A stretch of 64,000 bases of DNA. It comes from Eutreptiella sp. 'Long Island Sound 2002'. Taxonomy: Eukaryota; Euglenozoa; Euglenophyceae; Eutreptiales; Eutreptiaceae. The translations under genes were made by a program, and so were the position numbers. The notes beneath the pieces were generated by a model. That model worked only from the letters and a program-made list of their open reading frames with translations, made no database searches and was not told the origin of the DNA. Of the stretch, positions 25,100 to 35,794 are shown piece after piece. The stretch's first letter is position 1. Each line of letters begins with the position of its first letter. The stretch lies in the NCBI GenBank assembly GCA_964036045.1, contig OZ038378.1:61801408-61865407 (forward strand). The letters run 5' to 3'.

Positions 25100-28000
25100 C
25101 AGGGGGTGTTCGGAGTCTCCTGCAAGGCCAATGGGGGGCCATCTGCTTCAGAGAACCGGGCGCACCGGCCTGGGGGGGACGGGGAGCCCAGCCCAGGGGG
25201 TGTTCGGAGTCTCCTGTAAGGCTAATGGGGGGCCATCTGCTTCAGAGAACCGGGCGCACCGGCCTGGGGGGGACGGGGAGCCCAGCCCAGGGGGTGTTCG
25301 GAGTCTCCTGTAAGGCCAACGGGGGGCCATCTGCTTTAGAGAACCGGGCGCACCGGCCTGGGGGGGACGGGGAGCCCAGCCCAGGGGGTGTTCGAAGTCT
25401 CCTGCAAGGCCAATGGGGGGCCATCTGCTTCAGAGAACCGGGCGCACCGGCCTGGGGGGGACGGGGAGCCCAGCCCAGGGGGTGTTCGGAGTCTCCTATA
25501 AGGCCAATGGGGGGCCATCTGCTTCAGAGAACCGGGCGCACCTGCCCGGGGGGGACGGGGAGCCCAGCCCAGGGGGTGTTCGGAGTCTCCTGTAAGGCCA
25601 ATGGGGGGCCATCTGCTTTAGAGACCCGGGCGCACCGGCCTGGGGGGGACGGGGAGCCCAGCCCAGGGGGTGTTCGGAGTCTCCTGTAAGGCCAATGGGG
25701 GGCCATCTGCTTCAGAGAACCGGGCGCACCTGCCTGGGGGGGACGGGGAGCCCAGCCCAGGGGGTGTTCGGAGTCTCCTGTAAGGCCAATGGGGGGCCAT
25801 CTGCTTCAGAGAACCGGGCGCACCGGCCTGGGGGGGACGGGGAGCCCAGCCCAGGGGGTGTTCGGAGTCTCCTGTAAGGCCAATGGGGGGCCATCTGCTT
25901 CAGAGAACCGGGCGCACCTGCCTGGGGGGGACGGGGAGCCCAGCCCAGGGGGTGTTCGGAGTCTCCGGTAAGGCCAATGGGGGGCCATATGCTTCAGAGA
26001 ACCGGGCGCACCGGCCTGGGGGGGACGGGGAGCCCAGCCCAGGGGGTGTTCGGAGTCTCCTGCAAGGCCAATGGGGGGCCATCTGCTTTAGAGAACCGGG
26101 CGCACCGGCCTGCGGGGGACGGGGAGCCCAGCCCAGGGGGTGTTCGGAGTCTCCTGTAAGGCCAATGGGGGGCCATCTGCTTTAGAGAACCGGGCGCACC
26201 GGCCTGGGGGGGACGGGGAGCCCAGCCCGGGGGGTGTTCGGAGTCTCCTGTAAGGCCAATGGGGGGCCATCTGCTTCAGAGAACCGGGCGCACCGGCCTG
26301 GGGGGGACGGGGAGCCCAGCCCAGGGGGTGTTCGGAGTCTCCTGCAAGGCCAATGGGGGGCCATCTGCTTCAGAGAACCGGGCGCACCGGCCTGGGGGGG
26401 ACGGGGAGCCCAGCCCAGGGGGTGTTCGGAGTCTCCTGCAAGGCCAATGGGGGGCCATCTGCTTCAGAGAACCGGGCGCACCTGCCTGGGGGGGACGGGG
26501 AGCTCCGCCCAGGGGGTGTTCGGAGTCTCCTGTAAGGCCAATGGGGGGCCATCTGCTTCAGAGAACCGGGCGCACCGGCCTGGGGGGGACGGGGAGCCCA
26601 GCCCAGGGGGTGTTCGGAGTCTCCTGCAAGGCCAATGGGGGGCCATCTGCTTCAGAGAACCGGGCGCACCGGCCTGGGGGGGACGGGGAGCCCAGCCCAG
26701 GGGGTGTTCGGAGTCTCCTGTAAGGCTAATGGGGGGCCATCTGCTTCAGAGAACCGGGCGCACCGGCCTGGGGGGGACGGGGAGCCCAGCCCAGGGGGTG
26801 TTCGGAGTCTCCTGTAAGGCCAACGGGGGGCCATCTGCTTTAGAGAACCGGGCGCACCGGCCTGGGGGGGACGGGGAGCCCAGCCCAGGGGGTGTTCGAA
26901 GTCTCCTGCAAGGCCAATGGGGGGCCATCTGCTTCAGAGAACCGGGCGCACCGGCCTGGGGGGGACGGGGAGCCCAGCCCAGGGGGTGTTCGGAGTCTCC
27001 TATAAGGCCAATGGGGGGCCATCTGCTTCAGAGAACCGGGCGCACCTGCCCGGGGGGGACGGGGAGCCCAGCCCAGGGGGTGTTCGGAGTCTCCTGTAAG
27101 GCCAATGGGGGGCCATCTGCTTTAGAGACCCGGGCGCACCGGCCTGGGGGGGACGGGGAGCCCAGCCCAGGGGGTGTTCGGAGTCTCCTGTAAGGCCAAT
27201 GGGGGGCCATCTGCTTCAGAGAACCGGGCGCACCTGCCTGGGGGGGACGGGGAGCCCAGCCCAGGGGGTGTTCGGAGTCTCCTATAAGGCCAATGGGGGG
27301 CCATCTGCTTCAGAGAACCGGGCGCACCGGCCTGGGGGGGACGGGGAGCCCAGCCCAGGGGGTGTTCGGAGTCTCCTGTAAGGCCAATGGGGGGCCATCT
27401 GCTTCAGAGAACCGGGCGCACCTGCCTGGGGGGGACGGGGAGCCCAGCCCAGGGGGTGTTCGGAGTCTCCGGTAAGGCCAATGGGGGGCCATATGCTTCA
27501 GAGAACCGGGCGCACCGGCCTGGGGGGGACGGGGAGCCCAGCCCAGGGGGTGTTCGGAGTCTCCTGCAAGGCCAATGGGGGGCCATCTGCTTTAGAGAAC
27601 CGGGCGCACCGGCCTGCGGGGGACGGGGAGCCCAGCCCAGGGGGTGTTCGGAGTCTCCTGTAAGGCCAATGGGGGGCCATCTGCTTTAGAGAACCGGGCG
27701 CACCGGCCTGGGGGGGACGGGGAGCCCAGCCCGGGGGGTGTTCGGAGTCTCCTGTAAGGCCAATGGGGGGCCATCTGCTTCAGAGAACCGGGCGCACCGG
27801 CCTGGGGGGGACGGGGAGCCCAGCCCAGGGGGTGTTCGGAGTCTCCTGCAAGGCCAATGGGGGGCCATCTGCTTCAGAGAACCGGGCGCACCGGCCTGGG
27901 GGGGACGGGGAGCCCAGCCCAGGGGGTGTTCGGAGTCTCCTGCAAGGCCAATGGGGGGCCATCTGCTTCAGAGAACCGGGCGCACCTGCCTGGGGGGGAC

Positions 28001-28110
28001 GGGGAGCTCCGCCCAGGGGGTGTTCGGAGTCTCCTGTAAGGCCAATGGGGGGCCATCTGCTTCAGAGAACCGGGCGCACCGGCCTGGGGGGGACGGGGAG
28101 CCCAGCCCAG
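25100..28110. repeat. 16-monomer (1504-bp) tandem duplication in family C
   Basis: Two adjacent near-identical blocks at a shift of 1504 = 16 x 94. AGCTCCGCCC is at 26501 and 28005, and the rare CTCCGGTAAGG variant is at 25961 and 27465. A further partial copy of the last monomers follows at a shift of 283 (AGCTCCGCCC at 28288). One visible difference is TGTAAGG versus TATAAGG in a matched monomer. A recent amplification near the right end of the array. Confidence 0.85.
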
Positions 28111-28984
28111 GGGGTGTTCGGAGTCTCCTGCCAAGCCAAAGGGGGGGCCATCTTCTTCAGAGAACCGGGCGCACCGGCCTGGGGGGGACGGGGAGCCCAG
28201 CCCAGGGGGTGTTCGGAGTCTCCTGCAAGGCCAATGGGGGGCCATCTGCTTCAGAGAACCGGGCGCACCTGCCTGGGGGGGACGGGGAGCTCCGCCCAGG
28301 GGGTGTTCGGAGTCTCCTGTAAGGCCAATGGGGGGCCATCTGCTTGAGAGAACCGGGCGCACCGGCCTGGGGGGGACGGGGAGCCCAGCCCAGGGGGTGT
28401 TCGGAGTCTCCTGCCAAGCCAAAGGGGGGGCCATCTTCTTCAGAGAACCGGGCGCACCGGCCCGGGGGGGACGGGGAGTCCTGCCCAGGGGCTGTTCGGA
28501 GTCTCCTGCCAGGCCAAGGGGGGGCCATCTTCTTCAGAGAACCGGGCGCACCGGCCCGGGGGGGACGGGGAGTCCTGCCCAAGGGGTGTTCGGAGTCTCC
28601 TGCCAGGCCAAGGGGGGGCCATCTTCTTTAGAGAACCGTGCGCACCGGCCCGGGGGGGACGGGAAGTCCTGCCCAGGGGGTGTTCGGAGTCTCCTGCGAG
28701 GCCAAGGGGGGGCCATCGGCGTCAGAGAACCGGGCGCACCGGCCCGGGGGGGACGGGGAGTCCTGCCCAGGGGGTGTTCGGAGTCTCCTGCCAGGCCAAG
28801 GGGGGGCCATCTTCTTCAGAGAACCGGGCGCACCGGCCCGGGGGGGACAGGGAGTCCTGCCCAGGGGGTGTTCGGAGTCTCCTGCCAGGCCAAGGGGGGG
28901 CCATCTTCTTCAGAGAACCGGGCGCACCGGCCTGGGGGGGACGGGGAGCCCAGCCCAGGGGGTGTTCGGAGTCTCCTGCTAGGC

Positions 28985-30419
28985 CTGTGGGTACCCCCTC
29001 CTACCTCTTAGCAGCAGCAGGCAAGTAAGCAGGCAGTACCGGGGGTCATAACCACGGGGTAGCAGTATCTGGGACTCAACGTGAGTCCTCTTAACCAGGA
29101 ACAACCCCAAACACCGCCGGGGCTTAACTCCCGAACGTAACGGTGTTTGGGGCCCCCGTGGGCCTTATGAGCCCACGGAGTGTACTGAGGCGTGGCTACC
29201 AGCTTGACTGTGGCCTGCCATACCCATTTCTGGGCTCGCTTCAGTACAGCCGGTCGAGTCCGGCTCTGGGGGTTGCGCACTAAACTGGCCCCGGGGGGGG
29301 GGCATTTACCCTGTTAAGCATTAGTTACGGCAGTAGGCACTATTCATTACGTTAGGGAATTACTCAGCGCTTTTGTTTACCCCGCAGACATGCCCCTTCC
29401 AGTGGTGCGCTCACCTTTGGGGCTGCCTTTGGGGGATCGGGGGCTGTTACCCCTCCCGGACGCCCTCCCTGTTGTTGGCGCCGGGGTGGTGGCCGGGGGG
29501 CCTTATACCGTACCTAAAGGATGTTGGATACCGATACCGGGGTGTCCAACCGGACGGGGACAGGGACTGTGTCTTCAGGCATTGTCATCCGGCTTACAAT
29601 TGACTGACCCACATTCAACGTCTGTTGGTATGGAAGCCTGCTCCACTCCAGTCCTCAACCACTCAGGCCAGCTGCATATCCCTCCTCTTACTCTCGCACA
29701 TGTTGAAGTGCGGGGGGTCGTTGTTGGGGCCCCCCGCGCATGTCCGCGCCACCGGCCATCCTCTCCTCCCAAGCACCGCGCCTATGCTAGGGCGGGGGCC
29801 CCTCACATGCACCCTCCAGGGCCCTTTCCACCTGCACACCTGGACGCCTGCCATGAAGACCCCGCATTGGAGTCTCCTCGTCGGCGCGCCCGGGCCCAGT
29901 TGCTCACGCGGCCGGCCGCCGATGCGGGGCCCTGGAGGCGCGCCGCACGGGCGCTGCCAGCCTGTGAGAGGGGCAAGGGCAGGAGAAGGGGGTGGGGGGG
30001 GGGGGGCAGTGGGCAGGGAAGGCGGCACGGAGTGGCTGCGGGAGGTAGTGCATGGGGGGCACCGAGAGCTGCATGAGGGTGTGTGGGATGGAGTTGGGGC
30101 AAAGGGCCCTGTGGGTGGGGCAAAGGCGCGGGGGGGGCGCATGTCCGGGCTCCTGCGTGGGCTGGCGCGTGGGCGGGCGCGTAGGGGAAGAGAGGAGGGG
30201 GAGGCTTGGTCAGCCGTCCTCTACGGAGGGTCGCTGACCGTTCCCAGGGCCAAGGCGGCCGGTACTAGGGGCCGCGGGGTCCCTGGGGATGGTGCTTGGC
30301 ACTGGGACGTGCGCGCACCCGACACTGTTAGTACACCGCCTATTGGCAGTGCCCGGGCCCTGTCGTCGGGGGCTTCGCACCCGGCACCCAGCCCGTGAGT
30401 AGAGCTGGGGAGTACTCAG
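28985..30419. other. Unique spacer between satellite arrays; no confident gene
   Basis: About 1.4 kb without tandem structure. The left part (29072-29265) holds a cluster of hairpins annotated separately. The right part is very GC-rich with poly-G runs near 29291 and 29995. A 228-codon ATG frame starts at 29390, just after a splice-acceptor-like TTTTGTTTACCCCGCAG (29371-29387). A donor-like GTGAGT lies at 29081, but its bases are also part of the first hairpin. The predicted protein is low-complexity (Pro, Arg, Gly, His) and overlaps other open frames, so I do not annotate it as a gene. The spacer ends at the second TGTGG tract. Confidence 0.6.
29072..29265. other. Cluster of perfect hairpins in the unique spacer
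   Basis: Four dyads in under 200 bp. (1) GGACTCA-ACG-TGAGTCC, 29072-29088. (2) CCCCAAACACCG (29105-29116) pairs perfectly with CGGTGTTTGGGG (29141-29152), enclosing a smaller CGGG/CCCG stem. (3) CCGTGGGC-CTTATGA-GCCCACGG, 29156-29178. (4) AGCCGG-TCGAGT-CCGGCT, 29248-29265, whose loop resembles but does not match a tRNA T-arm. Such density in single-copy DNA suggests a structured RNA or protein-binding site; no known RNA family is recognised. Confidence 0.5.
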
Positions 30420-30443
30420 TGTGGTGTGGTGTGGTGTGGTGTG
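30420..30443. repeat. (TGTGG)n microsatellite, short copy
   Basis: About five pentamer units directly before leader copy 2, mirroring the longer tract at 5868-5932. Confidence 0.9.
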
Positions 30444-30744
30444 CCGAAGGCGCTGTTACCAAAAGGCAAAGGCCGGGATGTCTACCCACGGGTACAGGTA
30501 AACGGGCTGGGCTGTGTGTGTTGTGTGCGCGCTGTGTGTAAGTGTGTTGTGGCATAGCCAGACCAGTGCACTCTCGCACTTGGCCGACACCGCCTTGCCG
30601 ACGCCTGCGCGCAGTCACACAGGGTCTCATTTGCCAACTGCACCCTGCGTGCCGCGCTGCACCACCAGTGCCTTCTGTGTGGTGCCGCACTGCTTGGTGC
30701 TCTGCACCACACTGCACTGTGTGTGCCCTGCTGCACTGTTGTTG
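30444..30744. repeat. Array leader segment, copy 2
   Basis: Second copy of the segment at 5933-6240, starting at the same GCCGAAGGCGCTG and running into family A at the same place. Collinearity continues through the first odd A monomers (the shared string GGGCCGGGCATCTCCTGC is at about 6390 and 30894). By eye divergence is low in the first half and higher near the array. The order tract, leader, degenerate A, regular A is therefore a duplicated module. Confidence 0.75.
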
Positions 30745-33700
30745 TGGGCAGGGGGCAGTGGGCAGTGTAACGCACTACCAGGCAGCCTGGGGGGTTGGGG
30801 GCAATGGAAATCGTGCTTCGCACTGCCGCATTGCCCGAGGGCAGTGGGGAGCGGTACTCCCGCCGCTCACTGCCTCCCTCCCTTGGGGCAGTGGGCCGGG
30901 CATCTCCTGCAATACACTGCCGCCGTGCCTGGGGCAGTGGGCAGTGGTACTCCTGCGACACACTGCGCCACGGCCTGAGGGCAGTGGGCAATGGACCTCC
31001 TGCAACGCACTGCTTCACTGCCTGGGGGCAGTGGGCAGTGGGACTTTTGCAATGCGCTGCTCCGCTGCCTGGGGGCGGGGGGCAGTGGATCTCCTGCAAT
31101 GCACTGCCTCACTGCCTGGGGGCAGTGGGCAGATGAACTCCTGCAATAGGCTGCCCCACTGCCTGGGGGCAGTGGGCAATGGGCCTTCCGCAATGCACTG
31201 CCCCACTGCCTGGGTGCAGTGGGCAGTGCAACTTCTGCAATGCACTGCCTCACTGCCTGGGGGCAGTGGGCAGTGCAACTCCTGCAATACACTACCTCAC
31301 TGCCCGGGGGCAACGGGCAGCGGACCTCGTGCAAGGCACTGCCCCACTGCCCTGGGGGCAATGGGCAGTGGACCTCCTGCAATGCACTGCCTCACCGCTT
31401 GGGGGCAGTGGGCAGTGGAACTCCTGCAATGCACTGCCCCACTGCCTGGGGGCAGTGGGCAGTGGACCTCCTGCAATGCACTGCCTCACTGCCCGGGGGC
31501 AGTGGGCAGTGCAACTCCTGCAATACACTGCCCCACTGCCTTGGGGCAGTGGGCAGTGGACCTCCTGCAATACACCGCCTCACTGCCTGGGGGCAGTGGG
31601 CAGTGGACCTACCGCAACACACTGCGTCACAGCCTGGGGGCAGTGGGCAGTGGACCTCCTTCAATGCACTGCTCCACTGCCTGGGGGCAGTGGGCAGTGG
31701 ACCTCCTGCAATGCACTGCCTCACTGCCTGGGGGCAGTGGGCAGTGGACCTCCTGCAACACACTGCCTCACTGCCTGGGGGCAGTGGGCGGTGGACCTCC
31801 TTCAATGCACAGCCCCACTGCCTGGCAGCAATGGGCAGTGGACCTCCTGCAATGCATTGCCTCACTGCCTAGGGGCACTGGGGAGTGGACCTCCTGCAAT
31901 GAACTGCTTCACTGCTTGGGGGGAGTGGACAGTGCAGCTTCTGCAACGCACTGCCGCACTGCCTGGGGGCAGTGGGCAGTGGACCTCCTGCAATAGACTG
32001 CCCCACTGCCTGGGGGCAGTGGGCAGTGCAACTCCTGCAATGCACTGCCCCACTGCCTGGGGGCAGTGGGCAGTGCAACTCCTGCAATAGACCGCCCCAC
32101 GGCCTTGGGGCAGTGGGCAGTGCAACTCCTGTAATCCACTGCCTCACTGCCTGGGGGCAGTGGGCAGTGCAAATCCTGCAATGCACTGTCTCACTGCCTG
32201 GGGGCAGTGGGCAGTGCAACTCCTGCAATACACTGCCTCACGCAATGGGCAGTGGAACTCCCGCAATACATTGCCTCATTGCTTGGGGGCAGCGGGCAGT
32301 GCACATCCCCCAATGCACTGCCCCCATGCCTGGGGGCAGGGGGCAGTGGACCTCCTGCCATACACTGCCTCACTGCCTGGGGGCAGTTGGCAGTGGACCT
32401 CGTGCAATACACCACCTCACTGCCTGGCGGAAGCAGGCAGTGCAACTCCTGCAATGCACTGCCTCACTACCTGGGGGCAGTGGGCAGTGGAACCGCTGCA
32501 ATGCACTGCCTCACTTCCTTGGGGGCAGTGGGCAGTGCAACTCGGGCAACGCACTGCCTCACTGCCTGGGGGCACGGGACAGTGCAATTCCTGCAACGCA
32601 CTGCCTCACAGCCTGGGGGCAGTGGGCAGCGCAACTCCTGCAATGCACTGCCTCACTGCCTAGGGGCAGTGGGCAGTGGAACCCCTGCAATGCTCTGTCT
32701 CACTGCCTGGGGGCAGTGGGCAGTGCAACTCACTGCAATGCACTGCCTCACTGCCTGGGGGCGGTGGGCAATGCAACTCGTGCAATGCACTGCCCCACCG
32801 CCTGGGGGCAGGGGGAAGTGCAACTCTTGCAATGCACTGCCCCACTGCCTGGGGGCGGTGGGCACCGCAACTCCTGCAATGGACTGCCTCACTGCCTGGG
32901 AGCAGTGGGCCGTGCAACTCCTGCAATGCACTGCCTCATTGCCTGGGGGCAGTGGGCAGTGGAACTCCTGCAATGCTCTGTCTCACTGCCTGGGGGCAGT
33001 GGGCAGTGCAACTCACTGCAATGCACTGCCTCACTGCCTGGGGGCAATGGGCAATGCAACTCGTGCAATGCACTGCCCCACTGCCCGGGGGCAGTGGGCA
33101 CCGCAACTCCTGCAATGCACTGCCTCACCACCTGGGGGAAGTGGGGAGTGCAACCCCTGCAATGCGCTGCCTCACTGCCCTGGGGAAGTGGGCAGCGCAA
33201 CTCCTGCAATGCACTGCCTCACTGCCTGGGGGCAGTGGGCAGTGGAACTCCTGCAATGCTCTGTCTCACTGCCTGGGGGCAGTAGGCAGTGGAACTCCTA
33301 CAATGCACTGCCCCACTGCCTGGGGGCAGTGGGCAGTGCACCTCGCGCTATGCACTGCCTCACTGCCCTGGGGCAGTGGACAGTGCAACTCCTGCAATAC
33401 ACTGCCGCACTGCCTGGGGGCAGTGGGCAGTGGAACTCCTGTAATGCACTGCCTCACTACCCTCGGGCAGTAAGCAATGCCAGTCCTGCAATACACTGCC
33501 TCACTGCCTAGGGGCACTGGGCAGTGGAACTCCTGCGATGCACTGCCCCACAGGCTGGGGGCAGTGGGCAGTGCAACTCCTGCAATGCACCGCCTCACTG
33601 CTTGCGGGCAGTGGACGGTGCAACTCGTGCAATGCAGGGCCCCACTGCCTGGGGGCAGTGGGCAGTGGAACCCATGCAATGCACCGCCTCACTGCCTTGG

Positions 33701-33795
33701 AGCAGTGGGCAGTGCAACTCGTGCAATGCACTGCCGCACTGCCTCGCGGCAGTGGACAGTGCAACTCCTGCAATGCACTGCCTCACTGCCTGGGG
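30745..33795. repeat. 47-bp hairpin satellite, family A, block 3
   Basis: About 65 monomers of the 47-bp family. The left end is degenerate and matches the left end of block 1. Between about 31330 and 31860 the GTGGACCTCC variant dominates; elsewhere GTGCAACTCC and GTGGAACTCC mix. The right end is cut in CTGCCTGGGG by the 2.1-kb element, and the array resumes beyond it at 35913. Confidence 0.95.
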
Positions 33796-34279
33796 AGGAG
33801 GAGGAGGAGGAGGAGGAGCGCCTGCCGCGGTCCCACGTACGGTGAGCCTTGGCGTCGTCCCTCGGGGGCCCCACGCAGGCTCTGCCGAGGGAGTCCTCCG
33901 TCTTACCTCCGCTAGAGTAAGACGAATCTCGTCGCACACTTGAGAACGCTCCTCCCAGCAGGCCGTCTGGGTCACAACGCCGGTGTACGACAACGCTACG
34001 GTCCGATCAGCTCTCCGGTCCCGGCCACCGACTGCCCCGAACTGTCCTGGATCCACCCGAGTCAGCGTTCCAAGATCAACGTGAGCTGAGAAGGTGTGGG
34101 TCTCCCGGGGCCTCACCCCCGACTTGAAAACGTCGCCGGGCTAAATAGAACGCGGCCCAGCACGACTATGCGCACTGCCGGTGGGCTGAGTACCGCCGGC
34201 GTCGCGAGTACGGTCACGCCACACGATCACGCGCACCGCCGGTGGCCTGGGTACCCCCGGGTTCTGTGAGTGCGGGACG

Positions 34280-35570
34280 TGCGTCACGGCCATAGCACCA
34301 CGGTGGTGCACCGCCGTGGAGGTCACCGACGACGCCCGGCCGCAAAGGCCGAGCCCAAACGACGAGCCCCACGATACGTGCACTGAGACGGCACGTGACC
34401 GAGAAAATGGCACCACGATGGTGCCCGGGCGAGACGGCGACGTTCGCCGATGGCACGTGAGGCGGTGAGTACCGCCGATGACACGTCACCTCTGCACGGG
34501 GTGTCACGGGGGTTGGCGGAGCGCCAGGTGCAGACCTCGCCATGGTGCCTCGTGTATCGGCCTGGAGGATACACCATGGCCAGGCTGGCGCACGAAGACC
34601 GTCTGGGCAGCACCACGGTGGCGCTCTGCCCTGAAGATTGCGCCACGACGGCGCATGTGGACGTCGATTGCACCACGGTGGTGCCATGTCACTGAACTGG
34701 CGCCACGTCGGCACAGGGCTGTCTGGGCAGCGCCGCGGTGGCGCTCTGCCCTGAGAATTGCGCCACGACGGCGCACGTGTGCGTTGGCGGCACCACGATG
34801 GCGCTCTGCCACTGAACTAGCGCCACGGAGGCATAGGGCGGCACCACGATGGTGCCCCGCCATTGAGCCCGCGCCATGTCGGCGCAGAGGTGTCGGAGCG
34901 CGGGCCACGTTGGCGCACTGCCCTGGAGGTTGCGCAGCAACGGCATACCTGTACGTTGGCCGCACCACGGCGGCGCCCTGCCACTGAGTAGGCGCCATGG
35001 TGGCGCTATGCCATGAGGGCGGCGCCACGACGGCGCATTTGTGCGCAGGCTGTACCACGGTGGCGCTCTGCTGCTGAGGTGGCGCCATTCCTGGAGGAAA
35101 GAGCGGGAAGGGGCATGGGGGGAGAGGGTCCACGAAAATTGGACGACCTCCCGCTCTGCACCGGAAACCGCGCCACGACGGCGCACGTGCGTGTTGGCGG
35201 CACAACGATTGTGCTCTGTCACTGAGCCGGCGCCACGACAACGCACGGGCGTTCAGTCGGCGCCGCGACGGCGCTCTGCCCCGGAGGTCGCGCCGCTACG
35301 GCGTACCCGGGCGTTGGCGGCACCACGGTGGTGCCCTGCGACTGTGCTGGTGTCGCATGGCCCTAGAGGAGGCACAGCAATGGCATACCTGTGCGTCAGC
35401 CGCGCCACGATGGCGCACGTGCACGCTGGCGGCACCACGGTGCCGCTTCGCCACTGGACTGGCGTCACGGCTAGGCAGTGCCACGATGGCGCTCTGCCCC
35501 GAAGATCGTGCCACGGCGGTGCACGTATTCGTCGACGGCACCACGGTGGTACCCTGCCAGTGAGCCGGCG
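34280..35570. repeat. Array of 15-bp palindromes at 30-bp spacing
   Basis: Imperfect tandem repeat of roughly 30 bp (60-bp dimer) in which each unit begins with a dyad such as GCACCACGGTGGTGC or GCGCCACGACGGCGC. In the best-preserved part the dyads start exactly at 34610, 34640, 34670, 34700, 34730, 34760 and 34790. Between them stand short conserved phrases such as TCTGCCCTGAAGATT or CACTGAACTG, so the intervals are repeat sequence, not unique spacers. Spacing becomes irregular after 34800 and around 35090-35160. It forms the body of the non-autonomous element. Confidence 0.9.
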
Positions 35571-35650
35571 CGTGAAGGGGGAGCGTGGGTGAGCCTGGGC
35601 GGCTGGGGGGCCCTCGGAGGGTGGCAGGGGTGGGCCCTGGGCTGACGCGG

Positions 35651-35704
35651 GTGAGTGAGCGAGTGAGTGAGTGAGTGAGGGAGTGAGTGAGTGAGTGAGT
35701 GAGG
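35651..35704. repeat. (GAGT)n microsatellite
   Basis: About thirteen tetramer units with two interruptions, located in the 5' part of the 2.1-kb element (its right side, because the element lies on the minus strand). Confidence 0.95.
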
Positions 35705-35733
35705 AAACACGTGGCCGTTGCCTGGCTGTGCTT

Positions 35734-35794
35734 GTGGGCAATCCGTCCCACAGCTACCATCCTGGGGGTTTTTATCCTGGTGCCAGGCCACCAG
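35734..35794 (-). other. 5'-terminal segment shared with the autonomous LINE
   Basis: Starts GTGGGCAATCCGTCCCACAG on the plus strand and matches 55781-55842 with about five differences. It contains the dyad CTGGTG-CCAGGC-CACCAG (35777-35794), the counterpart of the terminal hairpin of the LINE. A further 118 bp (35795-35912) lie between it and the satellite. The last ~40 bp of that stretch resemble 35612-35653, hinting at a tandemly repeated 5' module. Confidence 0.7.

Larger units (their letters stand above)
11964..28984. repeat. 94-bp satellite, family C, main array (~181 copies)
   Basis: Highly homogeneous tandem array with an exact 94-bp period over 17 kb. Landmarks in each monomer: GGCCAATGGGGGGCCATC, TGCTTCAGAGAACCGGGC, GCACCGGCCTGGGGGGG, ACGGGGAGCCCAGCCC and GTGTTCGGAGTCTCCTG. 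Monomer types are mainly distinguished by TGTAAGG / TGCAAGG, CTTCAG / CTTTAG and CAATGG / CAAAGG. The TAA in TGTAAGG ends every plus-strand frame once per monomer, giving a ladder of 60-codon frames that are not genes. The family resembles B apart from a 12-bp segment. The plus strand is rich in G runs with quadruplex potential. Confidence 0.97.

Noticed and set aside
11964-28984. Ladder of 60-codon frames every 94 bp on both strands, sometimes fused to 154-319 codons
   Set aside because: Each is one reading of the 94-bp monomer between periodic stops; fusions occur only where TGTAAGG is TGCAAGG.
29248-29265. tRNA T-arm-like hairpin suggesting a tRNA or tRNA-derived SINE
   Set aside because: The loop has 6 bases, the B-box match is incomplete, and no acceptor, D or anticodon arm or A box is found at the right spacing.
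34504-35241. 245-codon minus-strand frame in the 2.1-kb element
   Set aside because: It translates the 30-bp palindromic repeat, has no recognisable domain and overlaps equally open frames.
34280-35570. CRISPR-like appearance (15-bp palindromes, ~15-bp intervals)
   Set aside because: The intervals are themselves repeats, there are no cas genes, the repeats are too short and variable, and the context is a eukaryotic retroelement.
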